A stretch of 59,662 nt of DNA from Melioribacter sp. (GTDB lineage Bacteria > Bacteroidota > Ignavibacteria > Ignavibacteriales > Melioribacteraceae): NCBI GenBank assembly GCA_023250955.1, contig JAHEZQ010000027.1, forward strand, positions 1-59,662, in the 5' to 3' direction. Both the position numbers and the translations under genes were made by a program. The notes beneath the pieces are model-generated. The model searched no databases and was not told the origin of the DNA. It worked only from the letters and a program-made list of their open reading frames with translations. Position 1 is the first letter of the stretch, and each line of letters starts with the position of its first letter. This document shows, one piece after another, positions 45,969-55,733 of this stretch.

Positions 45969-48900
45969 ATGCTCGATAATAATAATCCTAGCCGAATCCC
46001 ATGGGCTCTTTTATTTGCTTTTCTAGCAATTACAATAATAATTTCAATAACTGGATTATATATATATAACGCTCAAAAAGCGGAAATAAAATCCAATATC
46101 TACTCCGAGCTTTCCTTTATTTCAAAATCCAAATTAGAACAAATAAATGAATGGAAAAATAACAGACTTGGTGATGCATATAAAATTTCGGGCAATCAAT
46201 CATTTATTTTCGACGTTCAGAAATGGCTGAGTAACCACAACGAGAAAGGATTAAGACAAAGAATTGAAAAATTAATAGAAGTAATACAACGTGACAGCAA
46301 TTATTCAGATGTAAATTTAATAGATACTGGGTTTAACGTTCGTCTCTCATGGGATGGAAACCATCCACTTAGTGAATATGACAAGAAAAATTTACTAACA
46401 GTTTCCAAAACAAAAAAAAATCTATTTACCGATCTTCATAAATCAGAAATTTATTCAGCTATTCATCTTGATTATATTATTCCTCTTGTTCTTGAATTGA
46501 ATGAAAAGGAAAATTTAATCGGCTTTATGATAATAAGAATAAATCCTGAGAAGTATCTTTATCCCGCAATACAATCATGGCCGACGTTAAGTAAATCTGC
46601 CGAGACATTATTAATCCGCAGAGAGAATGACCATATCCTTTTCTTAAATGAACTCCGCCACAAAAAAAATACTGCACTTAATCTAACTGCTCCTTTAAGT
46701 GATACACTTCTTCCGGCAGTAAAAGCAGTACTTGGTAATAAAGGAATTTTTGAAGGGATTGATTATCGTGGAGTTAAAGTTCTTTCTGATTTAATTCGAA
46801 TACCTGGTACTAATTGGTTTATGGTAACAAAAGTTGATCTTGAGGAAATTTATACTCCATTAAGAGAAAGAGCTTTACTGATTTTCTTGCTTGCGATAGG
46901 TTTAATAATAATTGCATTTGTCAGCAGTGTTTTGATCTGGAGACACCAGAGATCAGTTTTCTATAGAGTGAAATATAAATTAGAAACCGAGCGCAAAGTT
47001 TTAGAAAAACATTTCTCATACTTAATCAAAAATGCAAACGATATTATACTGTTACTTAACGAGGGCGGGAAAATTATAGAAGCTAACGATAGAGCTTTAT
47101 CTGTTTATGGATATACACAGGATGAGCTCCTGGAATTGAACATTAAAGATATCCGCAGCGAAGAAACGATGGAATTAATTACTAAAGATTTGGAAGAAGT
47201 TCGGACTAATAGCGGCCTCGTTTTTGAAACTGAACATAAAAGAAAGGATGGAACTAAATTCCCTGTTGAAGTTAGTTCACGTACAATCGAAATTGAAAAT
47301 GCGGTCTATTATCAAAGTATTGTTAGAGATATAACTGAACGCAAGCAAACCGAAGAAAAATTAGAACGGTTAAACAGACTGTATGCTTTCTTAAGTCAAA
47401 TTAACCAGGCCATCGTTAGAGCAAATGAAAGAGAAAAACTCTTTAATGAAATTTGTGAAATTGCTATCCAATTTGGGAAATTTAATATGGCATGGTTCGG
47501 ATTAGTAGATTACGAGAAAAAAAATATAAATATCTTGGCCGCTTTCCCTAATAAAAATGAAACGATAAAAAACTCTGTTATTAATTATACCAATGAAACT
47601 TCTGAAGTTTTAGTTTTTGCAGAAGCTCTTAATACCCAATTCGTAACTGTAAATAATGAAATCCATTCGGGAAGGAGTTTATCCGACAGTATAGTTGAAT
47701 TACAAGATCTGGACTTTTGTTCAATAGCAGTGCTTCCAATAAAATTCGAGAATAAAATTGTAGGTGTTTTCACAGTGTATTCTTCAGAAGCAAATTATTT
47801 TCACGAAGAAGAGATTCGACTTCTTGATGAAGTTGGATTGGATATTTCTTTTGCATTAGAAAATATTAAAGCAAAGGAGATACTGCGCGAAAGTGAAATA
47901 AGATTAAAAAATTTATTTGATAACTCTCCAATTGGCATTGTAATGCTTGATGACCTTGATAGAATTATTTCTATTAACCGAGAGTTTGAAAAAATATTTC
48001 ATTTTACCCTTGAAGAAATTAAAGAACTTAACATCAACGAGATTATTGCACCTGATCAATTAATAAACGAAGCGGTGTCGCTTTCTATTAAGTCACTCTC
48101 GGGGGAAGTAGTTCAAAAAGAATCTATACGTAAACGAAAAGACGGATCACTTATTAATGTAGAAATATTTGGCGTACCAATAATTGTTGATAAAAAACAG
48201 ATTGGTATTTATGGAATGTATATAGATATAACCAAACGCAAAATTGCAGAGGAAGAAATAGTAAAATCTGTTTCATTACTGCAAGCAACTTTTGAATCAA
48301 CAGCTGATGGACTCCTGGTTGTTGATGCTGAAGGTAAGATAGTTCAATTTAATCGGAGGTTTACTGAATTGTGGCACATTCCAAAGGAAATTTTAGCCAC
48401 AAGGGACGATAATAAAGCTCTGGCATTTGTTATAGATCAATTGAAACACCCTGATGTTTTTCTGGCTAAGGTAAAAGAGTTATATAATCAACATGAAGCT
48501 ACTTCATTTGATTTGCTGAAATTTAAGGATGGCCGTGTGTTCGAACGTTATTCTCAACCACAAAGAATAGATGGGAAAAGTGTCGGAAGAGTTTGGAGTT
48601 TCCGTGATATAACTGAACGTAAAAAAGCTGAAGTTGAATTGAAAGAATCCGAAGAGAAATTTAGAAGTTTCGCAGAAGAATCTCCTAATATGATTTTCAT
48701 TAATAAAGCTGGCCGTGTCGTTTATGTAAATAAAAAATGTGTTGAGGTTATGGGCTATACAAGAGAGGAATTTCTAGACCCAGATTTTAATTTTCTTGAT
48801 CTAATAGCACCGGAATACATTGAAACGGTTAAAGAAAATTTTACTAATCGCTATAGAGGTAAAGCAAAAGATTCTTATGAATACGCTTTGATTACAAAAG

Positions 48901-50096
48901 ATAGAAAAAGAATTGAAGTAACTATTGCAGCCACAGTTATCAACTATGAAGGTGTAAACGCTATATTAGGAAACGTAACCGATATCACCGAACGTAAACT
49001 AGCCGATGAAGAAATACGTAAACTCTATCGCGGGGTTGAACAAAGTCCTGCAACAGTTGTAATTACAGATAGACTAGGAAATATAGAGTATGTTAATAAT
49101 AAGTTTTGTGAAACTACCGGATACACCTTTGCCGAAGTGATTGGTAAAAATCCCCGCATATTAAAATCGGGGGAGAAGACAAAAGAAGAATATGAGATAC
49201 TTTGGAAGACTGTTCTTTCAGGCGATGAATGGAGTGGAGAATTTCACAACAAAAAAAAGAATGGTGAACTTTACTGGGAATTTGCTTCAATATCTCCGAT
49301 CAAAAATGAAAAGGGAGATGTTACACATTTCATTGCAATTAAAGAGGATATAACAGATCGAAAACGAATGATAGAAGAATTAATGCTTGCGAAAGATAAA
49401 GCAGAAAAATCAGAAAAAGTAAAAACAGAGTTTCTCGAACAAATGTCTCACGAAATTAGAACTCCAATTAACATAATACTTGGATTTAATAGTTTTATTA
49501 AAGAAGAGCTTAAAAAAAATATTACTGAAGAATTATCGGAATCGTTTTATAGTATTGAATCCGCGTCAAAAAGAATAATGAGAACTGTCGATATGATACT
49601 TAATATGTCTGAGATTCAAACAGGTTCAGTAACAGCGTCACACAAAATTTTAGATTTGTCTGAAGAAGTGCTCTCTACTTTATATATGGAATATAAGAAT
49701 CAGGCGGAAAGAAAAAATTTATCTTTTATATACAGAGTAGAGACAGACGATTCAAAGGTATTAGCCGATGATTATTTGGCAACACATATCTTTACTAACC
49801 TTATAGATAATGCAGTTAAGTATACGGATAAAGGGAAAATAGAAATTGTTATAAATCGCAATAAACAAAATAAATTGTATGTTGAAGTGAAAGATACCGG
49901 TATTGGAATATCGGAAGAATTTATCCCAAAACTTTTTGATGCCTTTACACAAGAAGAGCACGGATATTCACGCAAGTATGAAGGCAACGGTTTGGGTTTA
50001 GCTCTTGTAAAAAAATATTGTGAATTAAATAATGCCAAAATAGAAGTTGAAAGTGCAAAAGGTGTTGGTTCAATATTCAGAGTTATTTTTAACTAA
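45969..50096 (+). CDS. Membrane sensor histidine kinase with PAS and GAF domains
   Basis: 1375 residues. TM1 about 12-35, periplasmic sensor about 36-300 (Cache-like), TM2 about 303-325, PAS1 345-460, GAF 475-640 (AFLSQINQAIVRANEREKLF lead-in), PAS2 640-760, PAS3 760-888, PAS4 888-1010, PAS5 1010-1140, HisKA with [14 protein letters not shown] near 1155, HATPase with VKDTGIGISEEF and NGLGLALVKKYC boxes, ending FRVIFN. No receiver domain. The final 230 residues closely match those of the preceding kinase, so this looks like a duplicated core with a new sensory front. Signals unknown. ATG 45969 has no obvious ribosome-binding site. Confidence 0.92.
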   Translation: MLDNNNPSRIPWALLFAFLAITIIISITGLYIYNAQKAEIKSNIYSELSFISKSKLEQINEWKNNRLGDAYKISGNQSFIFDVQKWLSNHNEKGLRQRIEKLIEVIQRDSNYSDVNLIDTGFNVRLSWDGNHPLSEYDKKNLLTVSKTKKNLFTDLHKSEIYSAIHLDYIIPLVLELNEKENLIGFMIIRINPEKYLYPAIQSWPTLSKSAETLLIRRENDHILFLNELRHKKNTALNLTAPLSDTLLPAVKAVLGNKGIFEGIDYRGVKVLSDLIRIPGTNWFMVTKVDLEEIYTPLRERALLIFLLAIGLIIIAFVSSVLIWRHQRSVFYRVKYKLETERKVLEKHFSYLIKNANDIILLLNEGGKIIEANDRALSVYGYTQDELLELNIKDIRSEETMELITKDLEEVRTNSGLVFETEHKRKDGTKFPVEVSSRTIEIENAVYYQSIVRDITERKQTEEKLERLNRLYAFLSQINQAIVRANEREKLFNEICEIAIQFGKFNMAWFGLVDYEKKNINILAAFPNKNETIKNSVINYTNETSEVLVFAEALNTQFVTVNNEIHSGRSLSDSIVELQDLDFCSIAVLPIKFENKIVGVFTVYSSEANYFHEEEIRLLDEVGLDISFALENIKAKEILRESEIRLKNLFDNSPIGIVMLDDLDRIISINREFEKIFHFTLEEIKELNINEIIAPDQLINEAVSLSIKSLSGEVVQKESIRKRKDGSLINVEIFGVPIIVDKKQIGIYGMYIDITKRKIAEEEIVKSVSLLQATFESTADGLLVVDAEGKIVQFNRRFTELWHIPKEILATRDDNKALAFVIDQLKHPDVFLAKVKELYNQHEATSFDLLKFKDGRVFERYSQPQRIDGKSVGRVWSFRDITERKKAEVELKESEEKFRSFAEESPNMIFINKAGRVVYVNKKCVEVMGYTREEFLDPDFNFLDLIAPEYIETVKENFTNRYRGKAKDSYEYALITKDRKRIEVTIAATVINYEGVNAILGNVTDITERKLADEEIRKLYRGVEQSPATVVITDRLGNIEYVNNKFCETTGYTFAEVIGKNPRILKSGEKTKEEYEILWKTVLSGDEWSGEFHNKKKNGELYWEFASISPIKNEKGDVTHFIAIKEDITDRKRMIEELMLAKDKAEKSEKVKTEFLEQMSHEIRTPINIILGFNSFIKEELKKNITEELSESFYSIESASKRIMRTVDMILNMSEIQTGSVTASHKILDLSEEVLSTLYMEYKNQAERKNLSFIYRVETDDSKVLADDYLATHIFTNLIDNAVKYTDKGKIEIVINRNKQNKLYVEVKDTGIGISEEFIPKLFDAFTQEEHGYSRKYEGNGLGLALVKKYCELNNAKIEVESAKGVGSIFRVIFN

Positions 50097-50311
50097 AATA
50101 ATTCATAATCTTCAATAAAAACCGCAAGTATTTTTATATTTCTTCACAATTAAAGAATCCATCAACTCCGCTTTGTTCTCATAAAGTTTAAAATGAATTA
50201 GATGAAAAAGAAAGAAATTCTTAATTTTAATAAGACAATTTCATTCCTTACTCTTTAGTAAGTCAATGATGATTAAGATTTTGTAATGTTATAGATTTTT
50301 GTGAGGAAAAG

Positions 50312-51520
50312 ATGATACCTGAGAACAATAGTGCTCGGAATATAATCCAAGTAAAACAATTATTTACAAATCTCTTTGGTAATGCTTCTAAAGCAACATT
50401 AAATGTTTGTCCTGCCAGTTTAATTCTATTAGGCGATCATACACATTATAATGATGGGGTACTAATATCGGCTTGTATAGATAAATATTGGACCTTTCTG
50501 ATGCACCGAAGAAAAGATTCTGAGATTAACATTGTATCAATAGATAATAATAAATTATTAAAAATGAATTTAGAAAGATTGGATGATTATGCAAATTCAG
50601 AATACAAACTTTTGCGCGGATTAATCGGATTACTTAAACAAGATGGACTAATAAGAAATGGATTTGATTGTGTTATCTCCTCTGATGTGCCCGAATGTCT
50701 TGGTCTTGGATCAATTGCTGCTGAACAAGTCGGCTTTTTAAATACAATTAAAAAAACATTTCATGTTGATATTGATAGTGACATGCTGTTGAATTATGTA
50801 AGAAAAAATGAACTTAATATTGTGGGTAAAATATCAAATATTGCTCATCATTATACTGTTCAGTTCGGACGAGAAAAAAAATTATTTTATATGGATCTGA
50901 GGACAAAAGAACATAAAATGTTACCGATAGACAGAGATGATTATTCGTTAATTATTTGTGATAGTGGCGAAGAAATTATTGATCCTCAAAAAATATGTAA
51001 TGAAAGAATTGAAGAATGCGAAGTTGGAGTGAAAGGTTTAAGATTATATATCTGGGGCATAAAAAATTTACGCGATGTCAATTTAGATTTTCTGCACAAA
51101 CATTATCATATGTTGCCTCATAGAATATTCAATAGGATACTTTATAACGTAAAAGAAAGGAACAGATCGGAAGAAGCGGTTAAATTAATACGAAAAAAAT
51201 CTTTTAGAGAATTTGGTAACTTAGTTATAGAATCTTATAATAATTTGGCTGAAGAATATGAACTCAGAAATGAGCACAGTGATTTTTTAGTAAATGAAGC
51301 CATTAAGTTAGAGAATGTTCTGTGTGCGAAAATGATCAGCTGCAGTCCTATACGCAGTACATTTAATATTGTGGCTGATAATAATATTAATGTCTTCACA
51401 CAAACCATGAAAAGGTCGTATGAACAAAAATTTAATAAACAACTTATAATACATTCCGTAAAACTTTCAAGCGGAGTAAAAAAGATTTTATTACACGATC
51501 TTGAATTTAGTCTTCAATAA
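50312..51520 (+). CDS. Divergent galactokinase-like GHMP family protein, possibly not a kinase
   Basis: 402 residues. The N terminus keeps the galactokinase signature in altered form (LILLGDHTHYNDGVLIS at 37-52, where active enzymes have IGEHTDYN). The phosphate-binding motif is VPECLGLGSIAAEQ (126-139) rather than GLSSSAA-type. The region corresponding to the catalytic Asp (MDQ in galactokinases) reads GKISNIAHHYTVQFG (172-186), with no Asp. The C-terminal glycine-rich motif is CAKMISCSPIRST (338-350), without its glycines. Overall fold and length still fit GHMP/GalK. This suggests a sugar-binding pseudo-kinase or a kinase of changed chemistry. GAGGA before ATG 50312 indicates it is expressed. 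No galactose-pathway genes nearby. Confidence 0.72.
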   Translation: MIPENNSARNIIQVKQLFTNLFGNASKATLNVCPASLILLGDHTHYNDGVLISACIDKYWTFLMHRRKDSEINIVSIDNNKLLKMNLERLDDYANSEYKLLRGLIGLLKQDGLIRNGFDCVISSDVPECLGLGSIAAEQVGFLNTIKKTFHVDIDSDMLLNYVRKNELNIVGKISNIAHHYTVQFGREKKLFYMDLRTKEHKMLPIDRDDYSLIICDSGEEIIDPQKICNERIEECEVGVKGLRLYIWGIKNLRDVNLDFLHKHYHMLPHRIFNRILYNVKERNRSEEAVKLIRKKSFREFGNLVIESYNNLAEEYELRNEHSDFLVNEAIKLENVLCAKMISCSPIRSTFNIVADNNINVFTQTMKRSYEQKFNKQLIIHSVKLSSGVKKILLHDLEFSLQ

Positions 51521-51632
51521 TTCTTTTTATATAAGAATTTATTTTATCGCACCCGAAATTACCTTCTTAATTTCAACTTGATTTTCACTTTTGTTAGCTA
51601 TACATTTTCTTCCGAATTAAGAGGGAGTTTTA

Positions 51633-53057
51633 ATGAGTTTTTCTGAAGATTATTTAGGCGACAATTATGATTCAAATTATGATGAAGAAGAAGTAAAATT
51701 AAAAATTAAAATATGCCGGGAACACATAGATAACGACCATACATTTGCTCACCTGGATTTTATCGAGGAAATTATTCAGCACTGCCTTGAATATGATTTG
51801 ATTGAGGATGGTTTATATCTAACCAATGCATTGTTGAAAGCAGTTCCTTATAATTCTGATGCATGGCAGTTCAAAGGAATTCTTTTAAACAACACATTTA
51901 ATTTCGAAGAAGCATACCACTGCTTTGATAAATCACTTTCATTAAATCCCAATGATGTTGAAACGTATATCAACAAATCAATTGCTGAAGATAATTTGGG
52001 TATGTTTGAAGATGCAGTGGAATCATTGAAAAGAGCATTAGTGATTGAACCGCATAACGAAGAAACTTTGTTTAGTCTTGGTGTTATATATCAAAAGAAG
52101 GAAAGATATACTGAAGCAATCGAGTACTTTAATAAAGCAATCGCTGCCGATCAAGAATACCTGGAAGCCTGGTATGAGCTTGGATTCTGTTTTGAGAATA
52201 CTGATCAGTTAGATAAAGCTTTGATTGCCTACGATAAATATTTAGAGTATGACCCGAATAGTTTTACAGGCTGGTATAATAAAGGAATCGTTCATTTACG
52301 CATAGAAGAATTTGAAAAAGCAATTAATTGTTTTGAACTATCCATTGCTTTGAAAGATGATTTTTCAAGCTCGTGGTTTAATGTAGGTTATGCTTATTCA
52401 AGAGTAGCAAGGACTAATGATGCACTCAAGTCTTACAAAAAAGCGTTTGATCTTGATCCTTTTGATGAGACGATTCTTTTTAATATGGGGCAGACTTACG
52501 AAGAACTCGGATCGTATTTTCACGCGATTCGTTCTTATTCAGAATCTATAAAACTAGATCCAGAATATTATGAAGCATATCTTGCGCGTGGTTATTGTTA
52601 TGATCTGGTTGGAAAATATCAATTAGCTTTGAAAGATTTTAACAAAGCTATTTCATTAACCGGAAATCCCGAAGATGCATGGTTTGCAATTGCTGATCTA
52701 GAATATTCACTTGGCAATCTTCAAGAATCTATAAATAATTATTTGAAAGCAACTGAAATTAATCGGGATAATTTTAATGCATGGTATAAATTGGCGGAGA
52801 CATATACCGAGGTTGGTCTTTGGCTGGAAGGAATAAAATCTTACGATGAATGCATCAGAATTAATTCTTTACATGCAAATTCATTTTACGGAAAAGCAAA
52901 AATCAATTTTTTATTGGGGCATACTCAGGAAGCAATTGATAATCTAAAATTAGCTTTTGAACTTGATCCAAGTATAAGAAACGAGTTTACGAGAGATTAT
53001 CCTGAAGTTAAGACATCAAAACTATTCATCAAATTACTTGATGAAAACAAACAATAA
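51633..53057 (+). CDS. TPR repeat protein
   Basis: 474 residues, an acidic N terminus (1-30) followed by about a dozen tetratricopeptide repeats (for example AIEYFNKAIAADQEYLEAWYEL, ALIAYDKYLEYDPNSFTGWYN and AIRSYSESIKLDPEYYEAYLA, each matching the A-x-x-x-Y/F-x-x-A-L/I-x-L/A-x-P pattern; motifs given in part here). No signal peptide, so a cytoplasmic scaffold is likely. GGGAG ribosome-binding site before ATG 51633. aroE begins within 6 nt of its stop, so the two are co-transcribed. No specific partner can be inferred. Confidence 0.92.
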   Translation: MSFSEDYLGDNYDSNYDEEEVKLKIKICREHIDNDHTFAHLDFIEEIIQHCLEYDLIEDGLYLTNALLKAVPYNSDAWQFKGILLNNTFNFEEAYHCFDKSLSLNPNDVETYINKSIAEDNLGMFEDAVESLKRALVIEPHNEETLFSLGVIYQKKERYTEAIEYFNKAIAADQEYLEAWYELGFCFENTDQLDKALIAYDKYLEYDPNSFTGWYNKGIVHLRIEEFEKAINCFELSIALKDDFSSSWFNVGYAYSRVARTNDALKSYKKAFDLDPFDETILFNMGQTYEELGSYFHAIRSYSESIKLDPEYYEAYLARGYCYDLVGKYQLALKDFNKAISLTGNPEDAWFAIADLEYSLGNLQESINNYLKATEINRDNFNAWYKLAETYTEVGLWLEGIKSYDECIRINSLHANSFYGKAKINFLLGHTQEAIDNLKLAFELDPSIRNEFTRDYPEVKTSKLFIKLLDENKQ

Positions 53058-53063
53058 TTGAAA

Positions 53064-53942
53064 ATGCAATCTCAAAATAAATTTAATCACAATACGAAAA
53101 TTATAGGAATTATAGGTCATCCTATTAAACATTCTTACTCTCCGTTAATGCAAAACATTGCATTCGAATTGACCGGACTAAATTATATTTATCTTCCTTT
53201 TGATATTCCGGCAAATTCATTAAAAGATGCTCTAAAAGGAATTGTTGCACTTGGGATTAAAGGATTCAATGTTACTTTACCACTGAAAGAAAAAATTCTT
53301 CCATTATTAAAAGATGTAACAGAAGAAGCAAATATTGTCGGTGCTGTAAACACAGTTACTAACGAGGATGGAATTCTGCGAGGTTACAATACCGATGTAT
53401 TAGGAGTGGTGGAATCATTAAATCCGTTTAAGGATGAAATTGCAGGAGCGAAAATATCTGTGATTGGTGCTGGTGGTGCAGCTAGAAGTGTGATTTATGC
53501 GCTTATCCGGAATTTTAAAGTAGGTCACATTAATATTATTAATCGCACAGAACAAACTGCCGAATCATTAAAAGAATATTTTTCTGCAAAAATGATGTTC
53601 GATAACTTTAAAGCATTTCCTCTTATTCCACCCGATCTTGTTGAAACATTCCGTGATTCGAAACTTATTATAAACACCACATCAATGGGCATGTATCCTG
53701 AGGTAGATGATTCAGCAACGACTATCAAAGAATCATTTATGAAAGGACAAATTGTTTTTGATATTGTTTATAATCCGGTAAAAACAAAACTGCTGAGGCT
53801 TGCTGAGAGTCAAGGTTCTACTATAATAACGGGATTAAAAATGCTTGTAGAACAAGGGGCAAAGTCTTATGAATTATGGTGCGGAGAGAAAATGCCTGTT
53901 GAAAAAGTTTACCGCGCTCTTGAATCATATCTAGTTAGTTGA
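53064..53942 (+). CDS. aroE: Shikimate dehydrogenase
   Basis: 292 residues from ATG 53064 (an in-frame TTG at 53058 directly after the TPR stop is also possible). Hallmarks: IGHPIKHSYSPLMQN (shikimate-binding SxS), GFNVTLPLKEKI with catalytic lysine, AVNTV, GYNTDVLG with catalytic aspartate, NADP-binding GAGGAARSVIYAL, INTTSMGM, and FDIVYNPVKTKLL. Reduces 3-dehydroshikimate to shikimate in aromatic amino acid synthesis. Complete and of normal length. Shares a transcript with the TPR gene. The stop codon overlaps the stem-loop at 53941-53961, a likely terminator. Confidence 0.95.
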   Translation: MQSQNKFNHNTKIIGIIGHPIKHSYSPLMQNIAFELTGLNYIYLPFDIPANSLKDALKGIVALGIKGFNVTLPLKEKILPLLKDVTEEANIVGAVNTVTNEDGILRGYNTDVLGVVESLNPFKDEIAGAKISVIGAGGAARSVIYALIRNFKVGHINIINRTEQTAESLKEYFSAKMMFDNFKAFPLIPPDLVETFRDSKLIINTTSMGMYPEVDDSATTIKESFMKGQIVFDIVYNPVKTKLLRLAESQGSTIITGLKMLVEQGAKSYELWCGEKMPVEKVYRALESYLVS

Positions 53943-53961
53943 CAACAACAAAGTTGTTGTC
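53941..53961 (+). terminator. Stem-loop overlapping the aroE stop codon
   Basis: Perfect 9-bp stem GACAACAAC / GTTGTTGTC with an AAA loop, starting inside the aroE TGA. No strong T-tract follows, so it may act as a 3'-end stabiliser or weak terminator. Its right arm is also the start of the dispersed-repeat-like unit at 53955-53987. Confidence 0.5.
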
Positions 53962-53987
53962 ATACTGAGCGTAGCGGAGTATCTCAA
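53955..53987 (+). repeat. Short intergenic repeat unit of the TTGTCAT-CTGA type
   Basis: TTGTCATACTGAGCGTAGCG followed by GAGTATCTC. The same pattern forms both inverted ends of the element at 55734-55813 (for example TTGTCATTCTGAATGGGAC and, further in, GAATCGAG on the reverse strand). From memory, very similar units are widely dispersed between genes in Bacteroidota-group genomes. Confidence 0.5.
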
Positions 53988-53989
53988 TC

Positions 53990-54016
53990 AAGATTAATTT
54001 TCTTGCTCTTAATCTT
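53990..54016 (-). terminator. Stem-loop in the convergent aroE/aminotransferase gap
   Basis: 8-bp perfect stem AAGATTAA / TTAATCTT with an 11-nt loop, about 34 nt past the aminotransferase stop. No clear T-tract, so it is a tentative bidirectional terminator. Confidence 0.4.
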
Positions 54017-54049
54017 TGAACTGAAAAATGTTCATAATCAAAAAAAATA

Positions 54050-55243
54050 TCAATGTAGTTGTGCCAACCCTTCTTTAATTCTTTCAACACCTTCTTTCAA
54101 ATTTTCCATTGATGTTGCATAAGATAATCTTAAATAACCTTCTGCACCAAATGCACTTCCGGGAACAGTTGCGACTTTTACCTGGTGAAGTAGATACATG
54201 GCAAGATCAAACGAATGTTCAATTCTAAATACCGAAGTTGATTTACCGAAATAATATTTAAGGTTTGGGAAGAGATAAAAAGCTCCTTTCGGTTTGAAAC
54301 ATGTAATACCTTTGATGGAAATAATCTGTTCAAAAATAAAATCTCTTCTCTGTTCATATTCCTTTCTCATCATCTCAATAAAATCCTGCGGTCCATTTAA
54401 TGCTTCAAGAGCAGCAGCTTGAGAAATTGATGATGCGTTCGATGTGCTGTGACTTTGAATCTTGTTCATTGCTTTTATGATTTCTTCGGGTCCGGCAGCG
54501 TAACCAATTCTCCAGCCTGTCATCGCATAAGATTTTGAAAAACCATTAACAACAACCGTTCTGTTTTTAATATTTTCATTTAGTGCAGCAAAGCACACAA
54601 ATTTATTATCGTCATAAATTATGTTCTCATAAATATCATCACAAATGACATAGAGATTATTTGTTTCAACAATTTCTGCAAACGCTTCCAACTCTTCTTT
54701 AGTATAACATGAGCCGGTTGGGTTAGTAGGATAAGAAAGAATCAGGACTTTTGTCTTTGAAGTAATCGCTTTTTCTAACTGACCCGGAGTTAAGTTGAAT
54801 TCTGTTTCTTCAGTTGTAGGAATTATCACTGAATGACCGTGCGCTAAAGTTACCATCTCGGGATATGAAACATAATATGGTGAAGAGAAAATAACCTCAT
54901 CGTCATCATGAACAAGAGATTGAACTGCATTATAAAGACTTTGTTTTGCACCCGTAGAAACAATAATATCATTCGATAAATAATCTAATCCGTTTTCCTT
55001 TTTCAATTTTTGAGAAATAGCAGCTCTCAGTTCTATCGTTCCATTATTGAGCGTGTAGTGGGTCTGATTGTTATCAATAGCACGCTTTGCCGCTTCTTTA
55101 ACATTTTGCGGTGTTGGAAAATCAGGTTCGCCAACAGAAAAATCAATTACACTTTCTCCACGGGATTGCATTAGCTTTGCTTCTGCCGCTACTTTCATTG
55201 TAGGAGATACACCAATTTTATTTATTCGTTTTGAAACGTGCAT
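54050..55243 (-). CDS. Pyridoxal-phosphate aminotransferase, aspartate aminotransferase-like
   Basis: 397 residues, class I/II fold type I aminotransferase (AAT Ib-like). Features: VDFSVGEPDFPTP at the substrate site, STGAKQSLYNA, YPTNPTGSCYTKEEL, the PLP-binding lysine in GFSKSYAMTGWRIGYAAG, and a C-terminal LRLSYATS with the substrate arginine. Probably interconverts aspartate and oxaloacetate, though prephenate or other side activities are possible in this subgroup. Stands alone, convergent with aroE. It is related to the second aminotransferase at 58.4-59.7 kb, but they are not close duplicates. Confidence 0.93.
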   Translation of the reverse strand: MHVSKRINKIGVSPTMKVAAEAKLMQSRGESVIDFSVGEPDFPTPQNVKEAAKRAIDNNQTHYTLNNGTIELRAAISQKLKKENGLDYLSNDIIVSTGAKQSLYNAVQSLVHDDDEVIFSSPYYVSYPEMVTLAHGHSVIIPTTEETEFNLTPGQLEKAITSKTKVLILSYPTNPTGSCYTKEELEAFAEIVETNNLYVICDDIYENIIYDDNKFVCFAALNENIKNRTVVVNGFSKSYAMTGWRIGYAAGPEEIIKAMNKIQSHSTSNASSISQAAALEALNGPQDFIEMMRKEYEQRRDFIFEQIISIKGITCFKPKGAFYLFPNLKYYFGKSTSVFRIEHSFDLAMYLLHQVKVATVPGSAFGAEGYLRLSYATSMENLKEGVERIKEGLAQLH

Positions 55244-55551
55244 TTTTTTACCTAATAATTTTATTTTGAACAGATAAAATGAACTGAATGCTGATAGAAA
55301 ACAGTTCTAAATTATGATGGCGGCAATATAGTATTTGAGAAGTTTAAGAGAAAGTAATAGAAAAAATTTTTCAAAAAATAATTTTAGACTAATTGATCTA
55401 AATAAAATGCTTCACTGATTATTCATTCGGCATAATAATTACTTTTGGTTGTAATCCGTATGTTTACTTTTAAAAATAATTAAGGTATATATCCTTTGGA
55501 TTTATGAAAGCAAGTTTTCAAATTATGATAAACTACTTTGGCGGGACAAGA

Positions 55552-55722
55552 CGGTTACCACTTCTAATCACACTTCTCTAAGAACAAGATTACAGCAGAT
55601 CCTATGAAGGGAACGAACTTGGCCTAGCACTAACTAAAAGATATTGTGAAATAAACAATGCCGTAATAGAAGTAGAGAGTGAAAAAAATGTCGGTTCAAC
55701 TTTTAGAGTTATATTTAACTAA
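55552..55722 (+). pseudogene. C-terminal remnant of a PAS-type histidine kinase
   Basis: From 55582 to the stop at 55720-55722 the frame encodes YSRSYEGNELGLALTKRYCE and on to STFRVIFN. Over its last 43 residues, 34 are identical to the end of the 1375-aa kinase at 45969-50096. Upstream in the same frame, RLPLLITLL then a TAA (55579-55581) aligns with LPLLFESF of the 669-aa kinase with a two-residue gap. The rest of the kinase is absent. The G2-box glycine is Glu (NELGLAL). This is a third, decayed copy of the local kinase family, lying just before a lone REC gene. Confidence 0.8.
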
Positions 55723-55733
55723 GGGTAATTATA

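Noticed and set aside
53941-54016. CRISPR-like repeats or a tRNA in the aroE/aminotransferase gap
   Set aside because: Only isolated stem-loops and one repeat unit are present, with no regular spacing and no cloverleaf or anticodon arm.
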